NCBI GenBank assembly: GCA_035934315.1
Contig: DASYXZ010000090.1
Location: 17,793-81,792, forward strand
DNA from: DASYXZ01 sp035934315
GTDB taxonomy: Bacteria; Acidobacteriota; Terriglobia; UBA7540
Length of the DNA: 64,000 nt
Direction of reading: 5' to 3'
Below the pieces are notes generated by a model, which saw only the letters and a program-made list of their open reading frames with translations, did no database searches and had not been told where the DNA came from. A program made the translations under genes and the position numbers. Below, piece by piece: positions 1 through 8,179 of this stretch. Positions within the stretch are counted from its first letter, which is position 1, and every line of letters begins with the position of its first letter.

Positions 1-925
1 TCCTGCCGTTGTACACATGAGGTATATCGACCGGACCTCCCAGCGTGAAGCCAAATTGGTTCAGCCGAAATTCCCCTTTTGGGGTTCCCGTGGCGTTTTC
101 AAAGAATTGGGCCGCGTCCAGTTTGTCATTGCGCACAAATTCCCAGGCGTCGCCGAGAAGGCGATTGGTTCCTGACTTGATGGTGGCATTCACCACGGCG
201 CCGGCCGAGTGCCCAAACTCCGCGCTGTAGTCGTTGGTTTGAACTTTGAACTCCTGGATGGCATCTGGAGGAGGAAGGATTGTGTAATTCTGGCCGGCAA
301 AGAAAAACTCATTGTTGTTGTCGATGCCATTGAGCCGAAAATCGTTCTGTCCGCCGCGGATTCCATTGGCCGAAAAAGCTCCGCCGGTCTGCGGCGCATT
401 ACCCGCTTGCACGGTCACGCCAGCGACAAGCTGAGCGAGTTCCGTCCAATTCCTGCCATTCAGCGGCAGGTCGTTGACCTCCGAATTCCCGATGGTTTGC
501 CCGCGCGAAGCGTTTTGGGTTTGCAGAAGGGGCGTGGCCGCCTTGACTTCGACGGCCTGTGTCACCTTGCCAGGCACCAGCACGAAATCCGCCAGGACGT
601 CTTCCTGCACGTGCACTGGCATGTGGACGCGAGTCGCTCTCCGGAACCCCTGCAATTGTACGCTCGCGGTGTATGAGCCAATCTTAAGAGCCGGAAAAAC
701 ATATTGACCGCTGGATCCTGTGATCGTGGTGAGCGTGAAGCCCGTCCCCTCGTTGGTCAGCGTGACCTTCGCACCAGGGACGACAGCCCCGGAAGAGTCG
801 CGAACCGTTCCAAGAATCCTTCCCGTATCAATCTGCGCTTTGCACAGCGGATTGCCCGCCACCAGCCAGCAGACCAGCACGGCTCCCAACGCACGAAGCA
901 CTCTCGCCACGATTCGATTTCGCAT
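1..925 (-). CDS. TonB-dependent receptor, N-terminal 308 residues (runs off the left edge)
   Basis: The minus-strand frame is open from an ATG at 925 to the window edge. It starts MRNRIVARVLRALGAV, a signal peptide ending near AQID, followed by a carboxypeptidase-regulatory-like domain (GRILGTVRDSSGAVVPGA, about residues 32-115) and a plug region with DLPLNGRNW, GIDNNNEF and IQEFKVQTNDYSAEFG. That order is typical of the Oar-like TonB receptors of Acidobacteriota, which import oligosaccharides or other large ligands across the outer membrane; the substrate cannot be read from sequence. AAGGAG lies 7 bases before the ATG. Leader and ribosome site are almost identical to those of the receptor starting at 11866, so the two are paralogues from a duplication. 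Most of the beta-barrel lies outside the window. Confidence 0.9.
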   Translation of the reverse strand, partial: MRNRIVARVLRALGAVLVCWLVAGNPLCKAQIDTGRILGTVRDSSGAVVPGAKVTLTNEGTGFTLTTITGSSGQYVFPALKIGSYTASVQLQGFRRATRVHMPVHVQEDVLADFVLVPGKVTQAVEVKAATPLLQTQNASRGQTIGNSEVNDLPLNGRNWTELAQLVAGVTVQAGNAPQTGGAFSANGIRGGQNDFRLNGIDNNNEFFFAGQNYTILPPPDAIQEFKVQTNDYSAEFGHSAGAVVNATIKSGTNRLLGDAWEFVRNDKLDAAQFFENATGTPKGEFRLNQFGFTLGGPVDIPHVYNGR

Positions 926-1540
926 TTGGATTCTCCTTATCGATAGAAACGACCGCAAGACCAGGGACGCCAAGGCTCAAACGCGCCAACAATCAGCCAG
1001 TGGGGCGACTATAAATAACGTCGAAATTTGGATCTCAAGTGAAATCTGATATCTCATATATTTCTCAAGATAAAACATTTAAACATTTTTTTCAATCGCT
1101 CGTCCAGGCTCAACCTTCGCAATTGAATGGTCATTTCGCGTCACACTCTGGCGCGGCGGCTCCCTTGAAGATCTACGTGTTCCAATCAATGCCGGGTCTC
1201 TTCGAAAGACACCAGGTGTGAAACGGCATAAGAAGGCCAAATTAAACTTCCACCGACGCTGCTCGTGACAAACAATATCGTCGTTGCAAGGCCGCCAGGC
1301 GACACACTTGCCCGAATCGCACTTTGTCTATCATGACGGAATATATTTGTCAAGAGCTTTTTTATGACTGTATAATGCACATACGGTCTTTTATATCAAC
1401 TATTGATTGTTGAGATGAGAGGTTTGCCAGATTCGAAACAAGAAGAAGTCGCCACAAATCGCTCACCAAAGAGGAAAGTATTTGATTGGTCGTTTAGCAA
1501 TCTGCTCGATTCTTGATTGGTTCCGCATATAATGGGGGTT
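926..1540. other. Divergent intergenic region between the receptor and the DeoR gene
   Basis: About 600 bases without a convincing gene. The left end holds the receptor promoter. At 1347-1376 on the plus strand there is a good sigma-70-type promoter, TTGTCA - 18 bases - TATAAT, which would drive the DeoR gene with a leader of roughly 150 bases. The rest, 1080-1340, shows nothing recognisable. Confidence 0.5.
1008..1063 (-). promoter_or_regulatory. Promoter and operator of the receptor ending at 925
   Basis: Reading the minus strand, a degenerate TGATAT-N5-ATATTT palindrome (plus positions 1047-1063) precedes a TTGAGA -35 (1033-1038), with a TTTATA -10 17 bases further on (1010-1015). The stretch TCAAGTGAAAT-TGATATCT is shared with the promoter at 11946-12003. 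The boxes are seen; binding by a GntR-type regulator is inferred from recurrence of the motif across the window. Confidence 0.55.
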
Positions 1541-2341
1541 ATGAGCAGAAGATCAGATGACACTCGCAACGCCAATTCAAGACCAGACCGGATTCTTCGC
1601 CTCCTCCAAGAAACTGGTTTGGTCTCCATCCATCAACTCTGCAACGACCTGGACGTATCGATTGCCACCGTGCGACGAGACTTACGCCACCTGGAAAACC
1701 AGAACCTTTTGCGGAGAACGCACGGAGGCGCGACCTGCATCGAACCACTGCTTTATGAGCCCTTCCGCCGCGATTCATCTTTCCAAGAGCAGATCGAGCG
1801 CTGCTCGGACGAAAAGCGAAAGATCGCTTTGGCTGCGGCCGAATTGGTGGAAGACGGTGACACAATTGCGATGACTGCAGGAACCACAACCACCCTGGTA
1901 GCACGCAGCATCCGGCAGCGGCAAGGAGTAACGGTTGTCACCAACACCGTCAACATCGCCATGGAATTGAGCAAAAGGAAAGATTTGGCGATTTTTGTCA
2001 CGGGAGGACACCTTCGCGGTGACTGGTTTTCTCTGGTCGGGTCCGCTGCGGTCCAAGCCATGACTCGCATATATGTCGAGAAGGTTTTCATTGGGGTGAA
2101 TGGTATCGATGCTGAGAAAGGCTTGACCTGCTTCAATCCTGAAGAGGCGGCACTGAACAGGACAATGATCCAGCAGGCCCGGAAAAAGATTGTGGTCGCC
2201 GATCACACAAAGTTGGGGCTCGTAACGAGTTGTTTGATTTGTCCTTTGCGCGAAGCTGATATTCTTATTACTGACAGCGGCGCTACAGATAAGGCAATCG
2301 AGCCTTTTGTGCAAAATGGTCTCGAAGTGCGGCGTGTATAA
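1541..2341 (+). CDS. DeoR-family transcriptional regulator
   Basis: A 266-residue protein with the DeoR layout: an N-terminal winged helix-turn-helix (about residues 15-65) containing VSIATVRRDLRHLE and RRTHGGA, then a DeoRC effector domain (about 85-245) with DTIAMTAGTTTT and VVTNTVNIAMEL, which in this family binds a phosphosugar. It ends 117 bases before a sugar-phosphate isomerase/kinase operon on the same strand, so it probably controls that operon with a sugar phosphate as inducer. The start is uncertain: ATG at 1541 follows GGGGG closely, ATG at 1532 is the alternative, and the frame stays open to a TTG at 1517. Confidence 0.85.
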   Translation: MSRRSDDTRNANSRPDRILRLLQETGLVSIHQLCNDLDVSIATVRRDLRHLENQNLLRRTHGGATCIEPLLYEPFRRDSSFQEQIERCSDEKRKIALAAAELVEDGDTIAMTAGTTTTLVARSIRQRQGVTVVTNTVNIAMELSKRKDLAIFVTGGHLRGDWFSLVGSAAVQAMTRIYVEKVFIGVNGIDAEKGLTCFNPEEAALNRTMIQQARKKIVVADHTKLGLVTSCLICPLREADILITDSGATDKAIEPFVQNGLEVRRV

Positions 2342-2458
2342 CCAACAATTTTAATTGATCGGTCCTCATGCCACATATATTAGTGATTGTTTTAGGCAAT
2401 ATCGCTCACACAAGTCTTGACATTGCTATCGTTTAGGCGGACTATGCGCAAGGACATA

Positions 2459-3007
2459 ATGCCGATTGAACTCGATCTGAGTACTGCACTCTTAAACGGC
2501 AAGGACGTTCGAATGAGAGAGGTTTCTATCCGCGGCCTCGAGCATGTTTTTCTAAATGAAAAGGCGAGAATAGCGCTCAATCCGTCAACGACAGTCTATC
2601 GGGTCCATTATTTTACGCCCGTGCCCGAAGGCACGAGCGGTGGTTTGTTTTGCGGATTGACGGTCATCCAGCCTGGAATGGTCGATGACGAATACTTCAT
2701 GACGCGGGGCCACCTGCATGCGAACCGGGAGCGCGGGGAATGTTACTTGACCATTGCCGGCGAGGGAGCATTACTGCTCATGGACGAGGGCCGACGAACC
2801 TGGTTTGAGGCTATGAAGCCCGGCACCATCCACTACATTCCAGGCCACACGGCCCACCGCGTCGCAAATACGGGTCTCACGTCGCTTTCTTTCTTCGCGT
2901 GCTGGCCCAGCGATGCCGGCCACGATTACGAAAGTATTGCGAGATGCGGATTCAGCGCTCGTCTGCGCAAAATAAATGGACAGCCAAAACTGGTGGAGGC
3001 GCCATGA
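2459..3007 (+). CDS. Cupin-type (archaeal-like) glucose-6-phosphate isomerase
   Basis: 182 residues, the usual size of the cupin phosphoglucose isomerase family. The metal-binding cupin signature is present: TRGHLHANRERGECYLTIAG (about residues 81-100), giving His, His and Glu ligands, with a later His in GHTAHRVAN. The family interconverts glucose-6-phosphate and fructose-6-phosphate with a divalent metal and is unrelated to the common PGI fold. It is the first gene of a chain whose members overlap by ATGA (its stop overlaps the ROK kinase start at 3004). ATG 2459 follows AAGGA; ATG 2444 is a possible earlier start. Confidence 0.82.
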   Translation: MPIELDLSTALLNGKDVRMREVSIRGLEHVFLNEKARIALNPSTTVYRVHYFTPVPEGTSGGLFCGLTVIQPGMVDDEYFMTRGHLHANRERGECYLTIAGEGALLLMDEGRRTWFEAMKPGTIHYIPGHTAHRVANTGLTSLSFFACWPSDAGHDYESIARCGFSARLRKINGQPKLVEAP

Positions 3008-3945
3008 AGGCTCTCGCTCTGGATCTCGGAGGAGGTCATGCCGCGTGTGCGGTTGTTGAAGACCGCACTCTAGTTGTCTCCGAGAGAATCGCTTTGCGAG
3101 AGTCCACCAACCTCGGTTGTGTGTTGCCTCATGTCACAGAATGCCTGAAGAGGTTACTACAGGACTGCCGGATGCAGGCCTCTGAGTGCTCGGGCGTCAG
3201 CGTTAGTTTCTGCGGCATCGTGTCCCCGTATCCCGCACAAATCCTCTCGACGCTGGGGAAGTATGTGGATGGTCCGGGCTTGGATCTCCCTCTCTGGGCG
3301 AAGAACGCTTTTGGCATCCCGATGGTAATCGAGAATGACGCGCGCATGGCGCTGTTAGGTGAATGGTACGCAGGCTCAGTGCAAGGCTTTGAGGATGCCG
3401 TGATGATTACGCTCGGTACCGGCATCGGCGGAGCGGCGATGGTTGGGGGCCGCTTGCTCCGGGGCAAACACTTCCAGGCGGGTTGTTTGGGTGGCCATTT
3501 GACGGTCGCTTATGGTGGCCGCGAATGCAAGTGCGGCAACATCGGTTGCGCGGAGGCGGAAGCGTCTACCTGGGCTCTTCCTGCGATCTGCCGTGAGTGG
3601 CCCGGTTTCGAATCCAGCTCTCTGGCGCGCGAAGAGGTAATCGACTTTGCCATTTTGTTTCGTCACGCTACGGCAGGAGATCGAGTGGCCTGCGAAGTCC
3701 GTGACCGATGTTTACGGGTATGGTCCTCGTGCGCCGTATCGATGGCTCATGCGTACAGCCCTGAGGTCATTGCATTGGGCGGAGGGGTGCTGGAAAGCGC
3801 GTCCGAAATCCTTCCAGTGATCGAGCCCTGGGTGCAAGACCACGTTTGGTCACCGTGGGGGCTGGTTCAAGTGCGGCGCGCGAAACTAGGTGAGGAAGCC
3901 GCACTCTTGGGCGCCGTCCCACTTCTTCAAACTATTCTCAAATGA
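3004..3945 (+). CDS. ROK-family sugar kinase
   Basis: 313 residues with ROK features: N-terminal nucleotide-binding DLGGGHAACAVVED (residues 5-18), IENDARMALLGEW, GTGIGGAAMVGGRLLRG, and the zinc/ROK signature GGH-x9-CKCGNIGCAE (about residues 167-190). ROK kinases phosphorylate glucose, fructose, mannose or related sugars. The phosphate loop reads DLGGGH where DxGGT is normal, so the usual Thr is missing, although the rest of the site is intact. Start and stop both overlap the neighbours by ATGA (3004-3007 and 3942-3945), indicating translational coupling. Between a phosphoglucose and a phosphomannose isomerase it probably supplies their hexose-6-phosphate substrate. Confidence 0.82.
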   Translation: MKALALDLGGGHAACAVVEDRTLVVSERIALRESTNLGCVLPHVTECLKRLLQDCRMQASECSGVSVSFCGIVSPYPAQILSTLGKYVDGPGLDLPLWAKNAFGIPMVIENDARMALLGEWYAGSVQGFEDAVMITLGTGIGGAAMVGGRLLRGKHFQAGCLGGHLTVAYGGRECKCGNIGCAEAEASTWALPAICREWPGFESSSLAREEVIDFAILFRHATAGDRVACEVRDRCLRVWSSCAVSMAHAYSPEVIALGGGVLESASEILPVIEPWVQDHVWSPWGLVQVRRAKLGEEAALLGAVPLLQTILK

Positions 3946-5699
3946 ACACTGTCGCCAATTACGACAAAACGCCGACCATCACAGTGAGTTCAGACCCGTC
4001 GGAATGCGCCTTGGGATGGGACGAGGTGGCGGATCGCTTGCGGGGTTTTCTTCCCGCCGGCCGATGTGTTCTTTGCATTGAAACCTATCCCGGAGTCTTT
4101 GAACGCGAAATCGAACAGGCGCTCGCGCGGCGTCTTCGGCCCGTGCAGATCCTGCGCTCCCAGTGCTGCTATAAGCCTTCGGCGGAAATTAATCAGATCG
4201 CAGCGCCGTTTCTGACGGACGATCCAGTTTTCGGCCGGATGAGCTACCTTGAGCTCACGGATTATATTGATCCCAATCGTCTCGCCGCCGCCCGCCAAAC
4301 AGTCAGCGAGTGGTCACGAGGATTGCTGTTGGTGATTGGAACCGGCGCTGCGGTGATTTCACCAAACGCCGACGTGCTCGTTTACGCTGACCTGGCGCGC
4401 TGGGAAATCCAGCAGCGCCAGAGGCGGGGCCAAATCTCCAGTTTGGGCGTGAACGACGCCGGAGCCAAGCCGTCTGTGCTTTACAAAAGAGGTTTCTTTC
4501 TGGATTGGCGTCTCGCCGACAACCTGAAGCGCGCTTTGCTGCCCCGCATCAACTTCTTGCTGGATACCAATGACATGCGAACCCCGAAGATAATCAGCGG
4601 CGAAGCGCTGCACCGCGCGCTTCGCAAAACGGTCGAGCGCCCGTTCCGCCTGGTCCCCTTTTTTGATCCTGGTCCATGGGGGGGGCAGTGGATACGAAAG
4701 GTCTGCGCGTTGAATGGTGATGCGCCCAACTACGCCTGGTGCTTCGATTGTGTTCCCGAGGAGAATAGTTTGCTGTTGGGTTTTGGGAATCGACGCATGG
4801 AGATTCCTGCGGTTGACCTCGTATTCACTCATCCGCGAGAGCTGCTTGGGGATGCCGTCCATGCGCGGTTTGGGGCGGAATTTCCCATCCGCTTTGATTT
4901 CCTCGATACGATGGACGGGGGAAATCTGTCGCTTCAGGTTCATCCCACTACGGAGTACATTCGCAGCCATTTCGGCCTGTACTATACCCAGGATGAAAGC
5001 TATTACATTCTTGACGCAGATCAAGGAGCGGCCGTGTATTTGGGATTGAAGGATGAGGTTAATCCGGAATCCATGTTGCGTGATCTGGAATTGGCTGAAA
5101 ATCCCGATTGCGCGTTCCCAGCCGATCGGTATGTCAACCAGTTTCCGGCGCACAAGCACGATCACTTCCTCATTCCCGCGGGGACCGTCCACTGCTCGGG
5201 ACGGAACTGCATGGTTCTGGAGATTAGCGCCACACCCTACATTTTCACGTTTAAGCTTTGGGACTGGGGTCGGCTGGGTTTGGATGGAGAGCCACGCCCG
5301 ATCCATATCGATCACGGCAAAAGAAACATTCAGTGGGATCGGCGCACGCGGTGGGTGAAGGGAAATCTGTTGAACCAAATCCAACCCCTCAGCTCGGGTG
5401 AAGGTTGGTTGGAAGAAAGGACAGGTCTCCACGAGATGGAATTCATTGAAACGCGGAGGTGCTGGTTTACAGGTAAGATAATCCACCATACTCGTGGTGG
5501 AGTGAACGTCCTCAACCTGGTCGAAGGTGATGAAGCGGTTGTGGAGAGCCCCGGGCACGCGTTTGAACCTTTCGTCGTCCATTACGCCGAAACTTTCGTG
5601 GTGCCGGCGGCGGTCGGTCCCTACACCATAACCCCTTTCGGATCTGCGCAGGGCAAACGATGTGCGACGATCAAAGCCTTTGTCAGGACGAGCGCATGA
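3942..5699 (+). CDS. manA: Class I mannose-6-phosphate isomerase with extra N-terminal domain
   Basis: 585 residues, longer than classic ManA (about 390). The C-terminal two thirds carry class I phosphomannose isomerase motifs: DTMDGGNLSLQVHP (zinc ligands Gln and His, about residues 322-335), HDHFLIPAGTVHCSG (about 400) and the C-terminal jelly-roll. Residues 1-200 resemble a degenerate nucleotide-kinase-like domain (GRCVLCIETYPGVFEREI) with no P-loop; two-part proteins of this length are known in the family. It interconverts mannose-6-phosphate and fructose-6-phosphate. Coupled by ATGA overlaps to the kinase upstream and the cupin downstream. Confidence 0.82.
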   Translation: MNTVANYDKTPTITVSSDPSECALGWDEVADRLRGFLPAGRCVLCIETYPGVFEREIEQALARRLRPVQILRSQCCYKPSAEINQIAAPFLTDDPVFGRMSYLELTDYIDPNRLAAARQTVSEWSRGLLLVIGTGAAVISPNADVLVYADLARWEIQQRQRRGQISSLGVNDAGAKPSVLYKRGFFLDWRLADNLKRALLPRINFLLDTNDMRTPKIISGEALHRALRKTVERPFRLVPFFDPGPWGGQWIRKVCALNGDAPNYAWCFDCVPEENSLLLGFGNRRMEIPAVDLVFTHPRELLGDAVHARFGAEFPIRFDFLDTMDGGNLSLQVHPTTEYIRSHFGLYYTQDESYYILDADQGAAVYLGLKDEVNPESMLRDLELAENPDCAFPADRYVNQFPAHKHDHFLIPAGTVHCSGRNCMVLEISATPYIFTFKLWDWGRLGLDGEPRPIHIDHGKRNIQWDRRTRWVKGNLLNQIQPLSSGEGWLEERTGLHEMEFIETRRCWFTGKIIHHTRGGVNVLNLVEGDEAVVESPGHAFEPFVVHYAETFVVPAAVGPYTITPFGSAQGKRCATIKAFVRTSA

Positions 5700-6472
5700 G
5701 ATTTGACCCTGCTCTCGACGTCAAGATTACCCGGCAACCGATGGGTTTCGAGTACGGCCTCCACGTCTTTGGCCCCAAAACCGAATACCGAAGCCTCGAC
5801 GCGATCCGATGGGGTTTGTTCAACCCGGCTTGCCAGGGCCCCGATCCTGTTTACGCCATCGCCATGGGTGTGGGTAAGGAGGACCAACGCGAAGAGCTTT
5901 GCCGGCGGAACCTACTGTTTGGAGTTGTCACTTACGCAGCCGGACGGCTGGGCGGCGAACCGGTGCGAAGCCCGGGGCATCTCCACAAGGTTTCACGCCA
6001 TAATAATTGTTCTGCCCCGGAGATATTTGAAATCTGGGAGGGGTGCGCAGTCATTTACATGCAGGAATTCGCGGCCCATAACGCCGGACGTTGTTTTGAG
6101 GTAGAAGCGAAAGCCGGAGACGTCGTCGTTGTGCCGCCGGCATGGGCACATGCCGCCATCAGCACCGACCCGACTGACCCGCTGACTTTCGGTGCATGGT
6201 GCGACCGTGATTACGGATTTGTGTATGACGAACTGCGAGCTCGGAAAGGACTTGCCTGGTATCCAGTTTTGGAGAACGGATCCTTGCAATGGCAAAGGAA
6301 CACACGATACCAGGAAAGCCGACTCGAGATCGTTGCCGCAAGAACCTATCCCGAACTTGGTTTGCCAGGCCGCAAGCCGATTTATGCGCGCTTTGAAGAT
6401 TCCCCCGAGTCTGTGCAGTGGGTTTCTGAGCCGCAGCTTGTCCGAAGTGTTTGGCCGCAATTCCATCCATGA
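5696..6472 (+). CDS. Second cupin sugar-phosphate isomerase-like protein
   Basis: 258 residues in the glucose-6-phosphate isomerase cupin superfamily but only distantly like the protein at 2459. The metal site is recognisable: SPGHLHKVSRHNNCSAPEIF then EIWEGCAVI (about residues 97-125), and VVVPPAWAHAAI supplies the last His. The start is the ATG overlapping the previous stop (ATGA, 5696-5699); an earlier in-frame ATG at 5660 would overlap by 40 bases and is less likely. The substrate is unknown; two cupin isomerases in one operon suggest it handles a different hexose phosphate from the first. Confidence 0.72.
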   Translation: MRFDPALDVKITRQPMGFEYGLHVFGPKTEYRSLDAIRWGLFNPACQGPDPVYAIAMGVGKEDQREELCRRNLLFGVVTYAAGRLGGEPVRSPGHLHKVSRHNNCSAPEIFEIWEGCAVIYMQEFAAHNAGRCFEVEAKAGDVVVVPPAWAHAAISTDPTDPLTFGAWCDRDYGFVYDELRARKGLAWYPVLENGSLQWQRNTRYQESRLEIVAARTYPELGLPGRKPIYARFEDSPESVQWVSEPQLVRSVWPQFHP

Positions 6473-6491
6473 ATCAGGAGCCAACCCAATC

Positions 6492-7874
6492 GTGAGGCAG
6501 GCATCAGCGGTCGAGGGAGATGCGAAGGAAAGAGGAGCACGGACTTACGTGTATCTGGTCTCGGCGGTGGCAGCGCTGGGAGGTTTGCTTTTCGGTTTTG
6601 ACACTGCAGTCATCAACGGGGCTATTGTCTTTCTAAGACGAGACTTTCACCTTTCGGATTTTCAGACTGAATGGGCCGCCGGCAGTCTACTGCTGGGGTG
6701 CGTGATTGGCGCTTTCGCTGGTGGAAGCCTCAGTGATCGGTTGGGAAGGAAGAAACTCCTTCTGGCCGCCGCGTCGATTTTCGTTCTTTCCGCATTCGGA
6801 GCCGCTTTACCGAAAAACCTGGCCGAGTTTATCGCTGCCCGCCTCCTGGGAGGTCTGGCAATCGGAGTGGTGTCCGCGCTGTCGCCGCTTTACATTGCTG
6901 AAATTTCGCCTCCTTCCATTCGCGGCCGCCTTGTCACCCTGAATCAGCTTGCGATTGTTACGGGCATTCTCTGCGCGTTCTTTATAAACTGGCTTCTTGC
7001 CAGTCTCGGCCCTCATAGCTGGCGTTGGATGTTCATGGCCGCTAGTGTGCCCTCGCTGGTTTTCTTCTTCAGTCTCCTAGCCGTTCCGGAGAGCCCTCGG
7101 TGGCTGATCCAACGGTCGAGACTTAAGGAAGCGGTCACCATCCTGAGCTGGTTATGTGGAGACGAGCAAGCTCCATTGCAAGTCGAGGAGATCCGCAAGA
7201 CCATCGCGGAGGAACAGGCCTATTCACTGTCAGCACTGCTTCGCCCGCCGCTCCGCCATCCTACAATGATTGCTGTAACTCTGGCGGTGTTGTCTCAAGT
7301 GACGGGAATTAATACCATCATGTATTACGGCTCCGTCATCTTCACCGAACAGGTCAAGAGCCAGGGGGCCTTTTCCGCGCTTGGTGCCAACGTGATCATT
7401 GGCGCTGTGAACTTCGCCGGAACCATCCTGGCCCTCCTTTTTATTGATCGGCTCGGCAGAAAGCCGTTGTTGATGTTCTCGGCAGGAGGAATGGGAATTT
7501 CCCTCACTGCGATCGGATTCGCCTTTCTGGTCCACCCCGCCCCTTCGACCCTGATTCTTGGGCTGATTCTTTCATACGTCGCGTGTTTCGCCGTGGGCCT
7601 GGGACCCGGGTCGTGGCTCTTGATGTCTGAATTATTCCCGACTCCGGTTCGTGGACGCGCCATGTCAATTGCCACGCTCAGTCTTTGGGTGGCCTGCCTG
7701 GTTGTCACGCTGACCTTTCTTTCTCTCGTCTCACTCCTGGGAGCTTCCGAGGCCTTTGGGATATACGCTCTTCTTTGTGCGGTGGCGTTCTTTTTTGTCT
7801 GGAAATTCACCCCGGAAACAAAAGGAAAGGCACTCGAACAGATCGAGCGGCTCTGGGTCGGCCACCAGGGCTGA
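6492..7874 (+). CDS. MFS sugar porter
   Basis: With a GTG start at 6492 (AGGAG at 6475-6479) the protein is 460 residues, normal for the sugar porter family, with about 12 predicted membrane helices. Diagnostic motifs are present: GGLLFGFDTAVINGA in TM1, DRLGRKKLLL after TM2, PESPRWL before the central loop, DRLGRKPLL after TM8 and PETKG at the C-terminus. It should be a proton-coupled monosaccharide importer in the inner membrane. It follows the cupin gene by 19 bases and closes the operon, supplying free hexose to the ROK kinase. The frame is open much further upstream, but that part overlaps the cupin gene and is not protein-like. Confidence 0.87.
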   Translation: MRQASAVEGDAKERGARTYVYLVSAVAALGGLLFGFDTAVINGAIVFLRRDFHLSDFQTEWAAGSLLLGCVIGAFAGGSLSDRLGRKKLLLAAASIFVLSAFGAALPKNLAEFIAARLLGGLAIGVVSALSPLYIAEISPPSIRGRLVTLNQLAIVTGILCAFFINWLLASLGPHSWRWMFMAASVPSLVFFFSLLAVPESPRWLIQRSRLKEAVTILSWLCGDEQAPLQVEEIRKTIAEEQAYSLSALLRPPLRHPTMIAVTLAVLSQVTGINTIMYYGSVIFTEQVKSQGAFSALGANVIIGAVNFAGTILALLFIDRLGRKPLLMFSAGGMGISLTAIGFAFLVHPAPSTLILGLILSYVACFAVGLGPGSWLLMSELFPTPVRGRAMSIATLSLWVACLVVTLTFLSLVSLLGASEAFGIYALLCAVAFFFVWKFTPETKGKALEQIERLWVGHQG

Positions 7875-8130
7875 GGTCCGGCTCGCGTCGTTCACCGACT
7901 TGTACGGTCCAGACCTGGCCAAGCTCGAAGTTCGAGCCTTGGTCGATCGCCCAGATGCTTTGAGAGTTTGTCCCGAAAAACTTGGCGTACTGCTGCTGCG
8001 GAAGAGCCGAATGGAGCTCAGCCACGTTGCGGACAAAGATACCTTTGAACTGCACCCCGCCGCCACCGCACGAGGCAAGAAAAGAAACGCACAAAACAAG
8101 AATGAAGCGCCTTTTGAAAGCGGCTCGCAT
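7807..8130 (-). CDS. Small predicted lipoprotein
   Basis: 107 residues with a lipoprotein signal: RRFILVLCVSFLASCGGGG, lipobox LASC, acylated Cys near residue 21. The mature part (VQFKGIFVRN, FFGTNSQSIWAIDQG) matches nothing I recognise. It lies 50 bases after a TonB receptor on the same strand, with a strong hairpin between. Its last 68 bases overlap the 3' end of the convergent sugar porter gene, and the C-terminal 25 residues look random, so the true protein may once have been longer or the overlap may be recent. No clear ribosome site was seen. Confidence 0.45.
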   Translation of the reverse strand: MRAAFKRRFILVLCVSFLASCGGGGVQFKGIFVRNVAELHSALPQQQYAKFFGTNSQSIWAIDQGSNFELGQVWTVQVGERREPDLSPGGRPRAARSVRVPFLLFPG

Positions 8131-8140
8131 CTGCGGTCGA

Positions 8141-8176
8141 TGCGGAAGGGGCGATTCGTGAATCGCCCCTTCCGCA
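8141..8176 (-). terminator. Perfect 17-bp hairpin after the TonB receptor gene
   Basis: Positions 8141-8157 and 8160-8176 are exact reverse complements (TGCGGAAGGGGCGATTC) separated by two bases, 4 bases past the receptor stop at 8180. No long T-run follows, so it could be a terminator or an mRNA 3'-end stabiliser. The palindrome is too perfect to be chance. Confidence 0.6.
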
Positions 8177-8179
8177 ATG

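Noticed and set aside
4359..5582. 407-codon open frame opposite the mannose-6-phosphate isomerase
   Set aside because: Antisense shadow of a gene with clear motifs; the translated sequence is not protein-like and has no ribosome site.
6192..6491. N-terminal extension of the sugar porter
   Set aside because: Overlaps the cupin gene in another frame and lacks membrane-protein character; GTG 6492 gives the normal family length.
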